Origin: Oceanimonas smirnovii ATCC BAA-899
Lineage (GTDB): Bacteria; Pseudomonadota; Gammaproteobacteria; Enterobacterales; Aeromonadaceae
Direction of reading: 5' to 3'
Length of the DNA: 64,000 bases
NCBI RefSeq assembly: GCF_000381965.1
Contig: NZ_KB908467.1
Location: 1-64,000 of the forward strand
Shown here: positions 54,055 through 62,014 of the stretch, one piece after another
How positions within the stretch are numbered: position 1 is the stretch's first letter
How the letters are laid out: every line of letters begins with the position of its first letter
The notes under the pieces: model-generated
Databases searched by the model: none
What the model was told of the DNA's origin: nothing
The model's input: the letters and a program-made list of their open reading frames with translations, nothing else
Program-made: the position numbers and the translations under genes

Positions 54055-55767
54055 ATGGATGTCTGTGAATCGCTGCCGGAGCGGGATCAGGCTCTTGGCG
54101 TTAAACTCGTGGAACAGGGGCTGATAACCGACAAAGAACTGAGCCGGCTGGCACGCATGCAGGAAGGACAAGCTGATGCGGTTTCTCTTATTCGTTTATT
54201 GCTTAACCTGGGCATGATATCGGAACGGGAGCTGGCGCGGACACTGGCTGAACAGCACGACTTACCCCTTACCGATAACAGCCAATACCCTCTTTCTCCT
54301 CCTCTCGACAAGCCCCTGCCCTACCGCTTTCTTAAAGAACACCATCTGGTGCCCTTGCATCAGCACGACAATACCCTGGTGCTGGCCATGGTTGATCCGG
54401 GAGACCATTTTTCTCTGCAGGCCATGACCATGCTCTGCGGTCAGGCAGTGCGAGCTCAGGTGGGTATCAATTCGGAAATTGATGCGGCCATTGAGCGGCT
54501 TTATGGCGAAGGCCAGAGCAAAATAGGAGATATTCTGTCGGCAGTACAGGAAGAGGAAGAAACCGAAGAACACATCGCCCAGCTGAAAGACATGGCCAGC
54601 GAGGCCCCGGTGATCCGGCTGGTTAACCAGCTGGTTCAAAAAGCCGTTGAGCTGAGAGCATCGGATATTCACGTTGAGCCGTTTGAACACCGGCTCAACA
54701 TTCGTTACCGCATCGACGGTGTGCTGCAACAAGGCGAGGCACCGCCGGTAACCATGACTCCCGCCATCATCTCCCGCATCAAGATACTTGCCCGGCTCAA
54801 TATTGCCGAGCGCCGTCTGCCTCAGGACGGCCGCATTGAGCTGCGGGTGCAGGGCCAGGATCTCGATATTCGTGTCTCCACCGTGCCTACCATGCATGGT
54901 GAAAGCCTGGTCATGCGTCTGCTTAACCGGGAAAGCGTAGTGCTCGACTTCGACGCTTTGGGTTTTGCCGGTGATACCCGCTCCAGGCTGCAGCAGGTGC
55001 TGGCCATTCCTCACGGTGTCTTGCTGGTAACCGGCCCCACCGGCAGCGGTAAAACCACCACCCTGTACACGGCTCTGAACCGGCTTAACACCACCGAACG
55101 CAAGCTGATCACGGTAGAAGACCCGGTCGAATATCAGATGGAAGGAATCAACCAGATCCATGTTAAACCGGCTATTGGTCTGACCTTTGCCAGCGCCCTG
55201 CGTGCCATTGTGCGGCAGGATCCGGATGTCATTATGGTGGGGGAAATGCGGGATCTGGAAACTGCCCGCATCTGTGTGCAGTCGGCCCTTACCGGCCACC
55301 TGGTGCTGTCGACACTGCACACCAACGATGCAGCCAGCAGCGTCACCCGCTTACTGGAAATGGGAGTAGAAGACTACCTGCTTACCTCGACCCTCAACGG
55401 GGTAGTAGGACAACGTCTGATCCGGGTGCTGTGTCCTCACTGCAAAGAGCGCTATGAGCCACTGCCGGAACTTGTTCGCGAGCTGAAACTGGAGCCGCTG
55501 AATCCCGGCGAGCCGGTATGGCTGTATCAGCCTGTGGGCTGCGAGCACTGCGCGCGGACCGGTTACCACGGCAGGCTGGCCATTCAGGAACTGCTGGTGA
55601 TGAACGACGATATTCGCAAGCTGGTGCTCAGTCATGCCGATGCCGGTCAGATCCAGCGGGCTGCGGTAGCGGCGGGCATGCGTACCATGTATGGCGATGG
55701 CCTGCTCAAAGTCCGGCAAGGGATCACCAATGTGGAAGAGGTGATTCGGGTCACCCAGGAGGCCTGA
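54055..55767 (+). CDS. gspE: Type II secretion ATPase GspE
   Basis: The 570-residue secretion ATPase sits at the cytoplasmic face of the type II secretion inner-membrane platform. The N-terminal domains (about 1-170) bind GspL. ASDIHVEPFEHRLNIRYRIDGVL starts the N2 domain. GPTGSGKTTTLYTAL is Walker A near 326, VIMVGEMRDLETA is Walker B near 393, and the zinc-binding tetracysteine CPHC and CEHC lies at about 460-500. ATG 54055 has AAGAGG eight bases before it; an in-frame ATG at 54022 lies inside a palindrome and has no ribosome site. First gene of the E-F-G-H-I-J-K-L-M-N-D operon. Confidence 0.95.
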   Translation: MDVCESLPERDQALGVKLVEQGLITDKELSRLARMQEGQADAVSLIRLLLNLGMISERELARTLAEQHDLPLTDNSQYPLSPPLDKPLPYRFLKEHHLVPLHQHDNTLVLAMVDPGDHFSLQAMTMLCGQAVRAQVGINSEIDAAIERLYGEGQSKIGDILSAVQEEEETEEHIAQLKDMASEAPVIRLVNQLVQKAVELRASDIHVEPFEHRLNIRYRIDGVLQQGEAPPVTMTPAIISRIKILARLNIAERRLPQDGRIELRVQGQDLDIRVSTVPTMHGESLVMRLLNRESVVLDFDALGFAGDTRSRLQQVLAIPHGVLLVTGPTGSGKTTTLYTALNRLNTTERKLITVEDPVEYQMEGINQIHVKPAIGLTFASALRAIVRQDPDVIMVGEMRDLETARICVQSALTGHLVLSTLHTNDAASSVTRLLEMGVEDYLLTSTLNGVVGQRLIRVLCPHCKERYEPLPELVRELKLEPLNPGEPVWLYQPVGCEHCARTGYHGRLAIQELLVMNDDIRKLVLSHADAGQIQRAAVAAGMRTMYGDGLLKVRQGITNVEEVIRVTQEA

Positions 55768-55768
55768 A

Positions 55769-56989
55769 ATGGCGCTGTTTCACTTTAAGGCCGTCAGCCA
55801 GAGCGGTGAAGAGCAGGAAGGCCGGCTGGAAGGGGCCGATCAGCAGGCGATTGTGTTGCAACTGCAGCAACGGGGGTTGATCCCCATCAGGGTAGAGCCC
55901 GCCGGTGAGCACAGCACCGGGCTGCTGGGCAAAAAAATAAGCCTGGGGCGCAGCCACATCGGTGAACGCCATATACAGGCTCTGACGCAAGATCTGGCTG
56001 CCCTGCTGAAGGCCGGGGTTCCGCTGGAGCGGGCTCTCGCTATCATGATCCAGGTGCGCAGCCACCATGATGATACCCGCCTGCTCAGCCGGATTCGTGA
56101 AGGCATACAGCGAGGCCAGGCACTGTCGGTGGTGCTGGCAGAGCAGAACGCCGGCTTCTCGCCGTTTTATCTCAACATGATCCGGGCTGCCGAAATTTCG
56201 GGCAATCTGGATCAGGGACTGGCCGATCTTGCGCAATACCTTGAACGCAGCCGGCTGCTCAGGGAAAAGGCGCTTTCAGCACTGATTTATCCGCTGATCC
56301 TGCTGCTGGTCTCCGGTGCCTCGCTGCTGATCATTCTGACTTATGTGATTCCTCAGTTTCAGCAGCTTTTCGCCGACATGGGCCAGGCCATGCCTCTGCC
56401 TACCCGCATCGTCATCAGCAGTGCCGACTTTATTAAACGCTTTGGCCTCTGGCTGCTGCTGGGTCTGCTGCTGGTGCTGCTTTACGCCCGCCGCCGGCTG
56501 CACGAGCCGGGTGTGCGTCTGGCCTGGCACCGGCTGCTGTTGCGGCTGCCGCTGGCCGGACCGCTGATCCAACGACTGGAGGTAGCACGCTTTACCCGCA
56601 GCCTGGGTACGCTGATGAAAGGCGGCGTGCCTCTGCTTGGAGCGCTCGATATTGCCCGTCAGACCCTGAGCAACCAGCTGCTGATGGAAGTGCTGGCGAA
56701 AGCTGCCAGCGAGCTGAAAGAAGGCAAGCGTCTGGCAGAGCCGCTGCAGGCTTCAGGCCAGTTTCCACCACTGGCAATACAGATGATTCGGGTTGGCGAA
56801 GAAACCGGCCAGCTTGAAGACATGTTGCTCAAGGTAGCCGACACCTATGACCGGGAAGTAGAAAACACAATTCAGCGCTTACTGACCATACTCGAGCCGG
56901 TGCTGATTCTGGGGCTGGGGGTACTGATTGCCGGCATTATTATTTCCATGCTGGTCGCCATTCTCAGCATTAACGAATTGCCTGTATAG
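55769..56989 (+). CDS. gspF: Type II secretion inner-membrane protein GspF
   Basis: The 406-residue polytopic platform protein begins MALFHFKAVSQSGEEQEGRLEG and has two T2SSF domains (about 70-195 and 270-395), containing LTQDLAALLKAGVPLERAL and FTRSLGTLMKGGVPLLGALDI. Transmembrane helices lie at about 170-192, 222-240 and 375-398. It starts one base after the gspE stop and is expected to contact GspE and GspL. Confidence 0.95.
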   Translation: MALFHFKAVSQSGEEQEGRLEGADQQAIVLQLQQRGLIPIRVEPAGEHSTGLLGKKISLGRSHIGERHIQALTQDLAALLKAGVPLERALAIMIQVRSHHDDTRLLSRIREGIQRGQALSVVLAEQNAGFSPFYLNMIRAAEISGNLDQGLADLAQYLERSRLLREKALSALIYPLILLLVSGASLLIILTYVIPQFQQLFADMGQAMPLPTRIVISSADFIKRFGLWLLLGLLLVLLYARRRLHEPGVRLAWHRLLLRLPLAGPLIQRLEVARFTRSLGTLMKGGVPLLGALDIARQTLSNQLLMEVLAKAASELKEGKRLAEPLQASGQFPPLAIQMIRVGEETGQLEDMLLKVADTYDREVENTIQRLLTILEPVLILGLGVLIAGIIISMLVAILSINELPV

Positions 56990-56999
56990 GGAGGCAGAC

Positions 57000-57428
57000 G
57001 TGCGTTACTTACATCAACCTTACAAATCTGGTTTTACTCTGCTTGAGTTGTTGGTCGTGCTGGTCATACTTGGCTTGCTGGCAAGCCTGGCCGGCCCTCA
57101 GGTATTACGCCAGCTGGGCGGATCCAAGACCAAAACGGCTTCGCTGCAAATCAAGGAACTGAGCACTGCGCTGGACTTATACCGGCTGGAAGTAGGCCGC
57201 CATCCCAGTACGGGGGAAGGCCTTGAGGCACTGATCAGTGCGCCTGCCGGAGCCAAGGGCTGGAATGGCCCCTATCTCAACAAAAAATCCATACCGCAGG
57301 ATCCCTGGGGCAACGATTATCAGTATCGGGCTCCCGGCCAGCATGGCGAGTTTGATCTGTTCAGCCTGGGTTCTGATAACCAGCAGGGAGGCTCTGGTGA
57401 GGCACAGGACGTGGTCAGCTGGGAATAA
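57000..57428 (+). CDS. gspG: Type II secretion major pseudopilin GspG
   Basis: The 142-residue major pseudopilin has a short leader (VRYLHQPYKSG) cut by prepilin peptidase before FTLLELLVVLVILGLLASLAGP. The C-terminal region has the GspG signature YPS-like RHPSTGEGLEAL, then GPYLNKKSIPQDPWGNDYQYRAPG and DLFSLGSDNQQGG, including calcium-binding acidic residues. Translation starts at GTG 57000, preceded by GGGAGG. Overlaps gspH by 32 bases. Confidence 0.94.
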   Translation: MRYLHQPYKSGFTLLELLVVLVILGLLASLAGPQVLRQLGGSKTKTASLQIKELSTALDLYRLEVGRHPSTGEGLEALISAPAGAKGWNGPYLNKKSIPQDPWGNDYQYRAPGQHGEFDLFSLGSDNQQGGSGEAQDVVSWE

Positions 57429-57852
57429 TGCCGGCTTTACCCTGCTGGAACTGCTGGTGGTGTTAACCATTGCCACTCTGGCACTGACAGTGGCGCTGCC
57501 CCGTTTTGCTGCCTTATTGCCCAGCGCTGAACTGAAAAGCTACAGCCGGCAAACCGCTGCCCTGCTGCGCCTGGCACGCAGCCAGGCCGTAGCTACCGGC
57601 AACGTGGTCACCCTGACCCTGAATAACGAGCAGCAGCAAACCCGGTTGTCTGGGCAAACCAAACCCCATGCCTGGCCTGCTGGTATCACGCTGAGCCTGA
57701 GCGGCACACAAACCGGACCGGATGAGGCAGCCACACTGGAATTTTATCCCGACGGCGCCAGCAGCGGCGGAACTGTTCGTGTCGCCAGCGACCGTCAGCA
57801 ATTTCTTATTCAGGTGGACTGGCTCACCGGCAGAGTATATTTCAATGACTAG
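57397..57852 (+). CDS. gspH: Type II secretion minor pseudopilin GspH
   Basis: The 151-residue pseudopilin has the leader VRHRTWSAGNNAG followed by FTLLELLVVLTIATLALTVALP. I place the start at GTG 57397 because AGGGAGG lies five bases upstream; this start lies inside gspG in another frame. No ATG exists in this frame near the cleavage site. The globular part has LLRLARSQAVATGNVVTLTLNN, typical of the GspH/FimT fold. Overlaps gspI by eight bases. Confidence 0.88.
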   Translation: MRHRTWSAGNNAGFTLLELLVVLTIATLALTVALPRFAALLPSAELKSYSRQTAALLRLARSQAVATGNVVTLTLNNEQQQTRLSGQTKPHAWPAGITLSLSGTQTGPDEAATLEFYPDGASSGGTVRVASDRQQFLIQVDWLTGRVYFND

Positions 57853-58246
57853 CCTGCCTTACGGTTATCGCCAGAGCGGTTTTACCCTGCTGGAAGTGCT
57901 GGTGGCCTTTGCCGTACTCACCATCACCCTTGGGGTTTTGCTTAATATTTTCTCGCTGGCGATAAAAACCTCGCAAACAGCGCAGGACCAGCAAACCGCC
58001 ATGCTGCTGGCAGAATCAAAAATGGCAGAGCTGGATGCCGGTAACGCTTTGCGCCCCGGCACAGAGCGGGGGGAATTTAATGACCGTTTTAACTGGGAAA
58101 CCCGCATTGAAGAGTTTAACAGCACAACCCTGATGGATAACCAGTCCATGCTGTTACCTTACCGGCTGTCGGTGGTGGTGAGCTGGGACGAGCATCGCCG
58201 TTATGAGCTTGCCACTCTGAGACTGGTCCGCACGGAGGCCCAATGA
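57845..58246 (+). CDS. gspI: Type II secretion minor pseudopilin GspI
   Basis: The 133-residue pseudopilin has the leader MTSLPYGYRQSG and the N-methylation helix FTLLEVLVAFAVLTITLGVLL. QQTAMLLAESKMAELDAG is the usual downstream block of GspI. GspI nucleates the pseudopilus tip with J and K. It overlaps gspH by eight and gspJ by four bases. Confidence 0.93.
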   Translation: MTSLPYGYRQSGFTLLEVLVAFAVLTITLGVLLNIFSLAIKTSQTAQDQQTAMLLAESKMAELDAGNALRPGTERGEFNDRFNWETRIEEFNSTTLMDNQSMLLPYRLSVVVSWDEHRRYELATLRLVRTEAQ

Positions 58247-58917
58247 CGCGCGTGCACGGCTTTACCTTGGTGGAGCTCATGGTAGCCCTGAGTCTGCTGG
58301 CTCTGCTGGCCGGACTCATGTTTGGTGGCTTCCGCATCGCCAGCCAAACCTGGCAGAGCGTGGAAGAGCACAACAATGCCCTGAGTGAAACCGTGCAGGC
58401 CCAGCGCTTTTTGCGCAAGCTGCTGGCACGCAGTGAAGCCCGCTCGGTGCCGGAAACCCGGAATACCTCGCTGCTCTCTTTTCAGGGGGATGCGCAATCG
58501 CTGCTCTTTCTCTCCGCCCTGCCCCGGCGCAACAGCCGGGTCAGTGAAACCGCCTGGTTTTACCTGGCACTGGACGACACCAATCCGGATTTTCCCAGAC
58601 TGGTACTGAAAACCAAGGCTCTGACCGGGCTGGAAAAAACCACCCCGGAGCAGCCTGAAATCACCTTTGACTGGTATCAGCTGGTAGACGACTTTCAGCG
58701 CCCTGAGGGCATACCTGCACTGCTTACCCTGCCTGCAAACGCGCTTCAGCTGCATTATCTGCCTCAGGAACAAGACGGCCTGCAACCGGACTGGCAGCAA
58801 GACTGGCAACAGCAGGATGCCCTGCCAGCGCTGATCAAGCTGCAACTGGAGGATGACTGGCCACCCTTGGTGGTCTCACCCGGAGAACAGCGCAATGCCA
58901 TTAAACAAATACAGTAA
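58243..58917 (+). CDS. gspJ: Type II secretion minor pseudopilin GspJ
   Basis: The 224-residue pseudopilin has a short leader (MTRVHG) before FTLVELMVALSLLALLAGLMFGGF. The body contains QRFLRKLLARSEARSV and a C-terminal strand region ending QLEDDWPPLVV. It is longer than G, H and I, as usual for J. It overlaps gspI by four bases and gspK by 23 bases. Confidence 0.91.
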   Translation: MTRVHGFTLVELMVALSLLALLAGLMFGGFRIASQTWQSVEEHNNALSETVQAQRFLRKLLARSEARSVPETRNTSLLSFQGDAQSLLFLSALPRRNSRVSETAWFYLALDDTNPDFPRLVLKTKALTGLEKTTPEQPEITFDWYQLVDDFQRPEGIPALLTLPANALQLHYLPQEQDGLQPDWQQDWQQQDALPALIKLQLEDDWPPLVVSPGEQRNAIKQIQ

Positions 58918-59836
58918 CCAGACAGGCATCGCCCTGGTCAGTGTGCTGTGGCTGCTGTTGCTGCTGACAGTGCTGGCATCGGGGCTGTCAGTCAACAGCC
59001 GCAACCAGGCCCGGCAAAGTGGCAACATCGCCATCGCCTCACAACTGCAGCAAGGAGCCGATGCCGGCCTGCAGCTGGCGCTTCTGGCGCTGGCACAACC
59101 GGCTGACCAGCAACCCTGGCTGGCTGATGGCAGCCCTTATGTTATGCCCTTCGAAAAAATGGAATTGCGTATTGCGCTGTTCAACGAAAGCGGACGCATC
59201 GACCTGAATACTGCCGGCACGGAACTGCTTAACGGTCTGCTGGCCACCGCAGAACCCGATGATGCGCTGCGCGACCGCCTGACAGACGCCATTATGGACT
59301 GGCGTGACGGTGATGATCTGCGCCGGCTTAATGGTGCCGAACTGGATGATTATCTGGCTGCCGGACTCGACTATGGTCCTGCCAACGCGCCTTTCTCGTC
59401 TGTAGAAGAATTACAGCAGGTGCTGGAAATGACACCGCAGCTGTACCGCAAAATCCGCCACAGCCTGACCCTGCGCAATCCGCGCCGGGGCGTTAATCCC
59501 CAGTTTGCTCCCCGTCAGGTATTGCTGGCTCTGCCCGGCGTCAGTGAAGCCACGGTGGATCAGTTTATTGAAGACAGGCGAGCCCGCTTTGAAGCAGGTC
59601 AGCCGCCTCCGACTACTGATTTGTTTCCTCAGGAGCTGCTTGCTCGCGGCCCCCCCGGAGTCAACTACACTATTCATACGGAAGCCCGCATAACAACAGC
59701 ATATCGCTACCGGCTTACTGCCAGCCTGCTTAACCGGCAAGGCCGGCCCTTGATACTCAATGCGGAGCAGGAATTTATTCCGCTGTTTAACGATATTGCC
59801 CCTGACGGAGGCACCCTATGGATGGGGAGCGATTAA
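58895..59836 (+). CDS. gspK: Type II secretion minor pseudopilin GspK
   Basis: The 313-residue protein is the large tip pseudopilin. The leader MPLNKYSNQTG precedes IALVSVLWLLLLLTVLASG; as in other GspK proteins the +5 glutamate is missing. Helix-hairpin-helix-like SAM-domain segments follow, with FNESGRIDLNTAG, DAIMDWRDGDD and DYGPANAPFSSVEELQQVLEM. ATG 58895 has GGAG eight bases upstream. It overlaps gspL by 19 bases. Confidence 0.92.
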   Translation: MPLNKYSNQTGIALVSVLWLLLLLTVLASGLSVNSRNQARQSGNIAIASQLQQGADAGLQLALLALAQPADQQPWLADGSPYVMPFEKMELRIALFNESGRIDLNTAGTELLNGLLATAEPDDALRDRLTDAIMDWRDGDDLRRLNGAELDDYLAAGLDYGPANAPFSSVEELQQVLEMTPQLYRKIRHSLTLRNPRRGVNPQFAPRQVLLALPGVSEATVDQFIEDRRARFEAGQPPPTTDLFPQELLARGPPGVNYTIHTEARITTAYRYRLTASLLNRQGRPLILNAEQEFIPLFNDIAPDGGTLWMGSD

Positions 59837-60891
59837 CCCGGGTTATTGGCCAGTATGGCCGTCAACTGTCAGCGCTGATGCAGCGGTTTTGGCATTGGTG
59901 GAGCGGGCAGCTGCTCGACATGCTGCCACCTCAGCTGCGCCGGCGGTTGTTGCACCCGGGCCAGCAGCTTTGTATCTATGTCATGCAAGAGCAGTTTCAG
60001 CTGCAGCTGCTGCCCGATGGTCAGCTTCAGCCCCTCGGAGACATACCGACAGCACAGCAACAACAGCTGCAGCAGCAGGTCACCCACACCCGGCTGTGTC
60101 TGCCTGACAGCGAGATGCTGTTAACCACGCTTATCCTGCCGGCAGCGACAGCAGACAACCTGGAAAGTGTGCTTCGCTTTGAAATGGACCGGCACACTCC
60201 CTTTACTGCCGAACAGGTATATTTTGGCTTTTCCGTCGCGCCTCGGGAAAAAAACAGCCAGCATATCCAGGTGACCTTATTACTGGCATCCAAAGAACGC
60301 ACGGACGCTTATCTTGCCGATCTGGCAGGGCGGGGGCTGTATCCGGCCACCCTGTGTCATGCAGAGCACTCCAGTGCTCCTTCCATTGCTCTGCCCGTTT
60401 CACGGCACGCCAGCCAGGGTGGCAGCCGTCGAAAAAGCCTGAGCAGCGCCCTGGTACTGGTTATGCTGTTTTTACTTATCGCCGTGCCTCTTTATCACCG
60501 CCAGAACCGCATCGAGAATCTGACGACAGAGCTGGACCAGCCTCGCCAGCGGGCAGAGCAAACCGCCGCGCTCAAGCGAGAACTGAATGCCCTTCAGGAC
60601 AGCCGTGACTTTCTGAGTCTGAAGCGCGCTGAGCGCATTCCCACCCTGTCGCTGCTGGACGAGCTGACACGCACGCTGCCCGATCATACCTGGCTTAGCC
60701 GGCTGGAGCTGGAAAGCGGGACCATTCAGATCCGCGGAGAGTCGGCCAATGCCTCTGAGCTGATTGGCCTGCTGGAAAATACCACCTGGTTTTCCGATGT
60801 CCGCTTCAGCTCGCCGATCACCAGTAACCCGGCCACCAATAAAGACCGATTCATGATTAGCGCCCGCCTGAATGAAGGAGATGCGCCATGA
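59818..60891 (+). CDS. gspL: Type II secretion protein GspL, PilN-domain type
   Basis: The 357-residue inner-membrane platform protein has a cytoplasmic part of about 200 residues, a single transmembrane helix (ALVLVMLFLLIAVPLYH, about 212-229) and a periplasmic part resembling a PilN domain (RIPTLSLLDELTRTLPDHTWLSRLELESGTIQIRGESANASELIGLLENTTWF). This corresponds to the Xps/Hxc-type GspL. It should link GspE to GspM. Confidence 0.87.
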   Translation: MDGERLTRVIGQYGRQLSALMQRFWHWWSGQLLDMLPPQLRRRLLHPGQQLCIYVMQEQFQLQLLPDGQLQPLGDIPTAQQQQLQQQVTHTRLCLPDSEMLLTTLILPAATADNLESVLRFEMDRHTPFTAEQVYFGFSVAPREKNSQHIQVTLLLASKERTDAYLADLAGRGLYPATLCHAEHSSAPSIALPVSRHASQGGSRRKSLSSALVLVMLFLLIAVPLYHRQNRIENLTTELDQPRQRAEQTAALKRELNALQDSRDFLSLKRAERIPTLSLLDELTRTLPDHTWLSRLELESGTIQIRGESANASELIGLLENTTWFSDVRFSSPITSNPATNKDRFMISARLNEGDAP

Positions 60892-61496
60892 ACCTGTCTG
60901 CCCGACAACAAAAACTGGCTGCCCTGGGTCTGCTGGTACTGGTTGTACTGCTGATATTCAGCCTGTTCATCAGCCCGCTGTTCAGTTTGTTCTGGCGTCA
61001 GGGGGAGCGGCTGAAGCAGCTGGAAGGCCAGCTTGAGCGCTATCAGCGTCTGGCCAGTGAGCTGGAACGGACCGAACAACAGCTGCAGCAACTCAGGGCA
61101 GCCACTCCCGATGATAACCTCTACCTGCCCGAGCAACGGCCGGCTCTGGCCCAGGCCTGGCTGCAGCAGCACCTTAACCGGGTGGTAGCCAGAAACGGTG
61201 GGCAGCTGGTCAGTATTCAGAACGCACCGGCCGGCAGCGGTATACCGCTGCCGGAAGTGATGTTGCGTATACACTTGCGTAACGAACTGAGCGAGCTGGT
61301 ACCACTGATACATGAACTGGAATCGGGCACCCCTGCACTGTTTATTCAGGATCTGGTGATCACCGCCTCACCCCGCCAGACACGCATTCGCAGCAACCGG
61401 ATAGTAACTCGCCGGCAAAGTGCCCAGGTTCGGGAAATGCCGTCACTGGATGTGCGCTTTAATCTGCTGGGCTATACCCGACAGGAGGCTCCATGA
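60888..61496 (+). CDS. gspM: Type II secretion protein GspM, subtype b
   Basis: The 202-residue bitopic membrane protein has one N-terminal helix (about 10-30: LAALGLLVLVVLLIFSLFI), a coiled-coil stretch rich in Leu and Gln (about 38-75) and a periplasmic ferredoxin-like domain (about 90-175). The form matches the alternative GspM of Xps-type systems. It overlaps gspL by four bases and the next gene by four. Confidence 0.85.
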   Translation: MNLSARQQKLAALGLLVLVVLLIFSLFISPLFSLFWRQGERLKQLEGQLERYQRLASELERTEQQLQQLRAATPDDNLYLPEQRPALAQAWLQQHLNRVVARNGGQLVSIQNAPAGSGIPLPEVMLRIHLRNELSELVPLIHELESGTPALFIQDLVITASPRQTRIRSNRIVTRRQSAQVREMPSLDVRFNLLGYTRQEAP

Positions 61497-62014
61497 TGCA
61501 TCGGTTCTGGCTTCTGTTGCTGATACTGTGGCTGCCTGCTGCGCTGGCGCAAACCGGCGCTCCCGGCTATCCACCCCTGGAGCAGTTTGACGACATGATT
61601 GAACGGCCGCTGTTTAACGCCACCAGGCGACCCAGGGCAAATGAAAGCGACAATGACACTCTGAGCGAAAGCGCGGCTGAAATGCGGGAAAAATGGCGAT
61701 TGAGCGGCGTAGTGTGGGAGAACAACCAACAGCTGGCGCTGTTCAGCGAACGAGAGGGTGATGCCCGGGAACGCATTCGTACCGGCATGTATCTGGATGG
61801 TAACTGGCAACTGGAAGAAATTACCGAAGACAGCGTTACTCTTACCGATGAAGGCCAGCGTCTGAGGCTTGAGCTGTGGGAGCCCAGGGAACCTTCAACC
61901 CGGCCTCTTCCGGCACCTGAAGAGCCACAAAATGAAGAACAGGCACCAGAGCGAAAAACCGACAACGGCGGCGAGCCGGCAACCGAACAGGGACGTAACG
62001 GGGAGTCATCATGA
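61493..62014 (+). CDS. Small exported GspC/GspN-like type II secretion protein
   Basis: This 173-residue protein has a signal-peptide-like N terminus (FWLLLLILWLPAALA) with a likely cleavage before QTGAPG. The block DDMIERPLFNATRRP, then WRLSGVVWENNQQLALFSE and RIRTGMYLDGNWQLEEITEDSVTLTDEGQRLRLEL resembles the HR domain by which GspC or PilP contacts the secretin. The tail (about 135-173) is rich in Pro, Glu and Asp. Its position between gspM and gspD is that of xpsN. If cleaved it would be soluble in the periplasm rather than anchored. Confidence 0.75.
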   Translation: MMHRFWLLLLILWLPAALAQTGAPGYPPLEQFDDMIERPLFNATRRPRANESDNDTLSESAAEMREKWRLSGVVWENNQQLALFSEREGDARERIRTGMYLDGNWQLEEITEDSVTLTDEGQRLRLELWEPREPSTRPLPAPEEPQNEEQAPERKTDNGGEPATEQGRNGESS

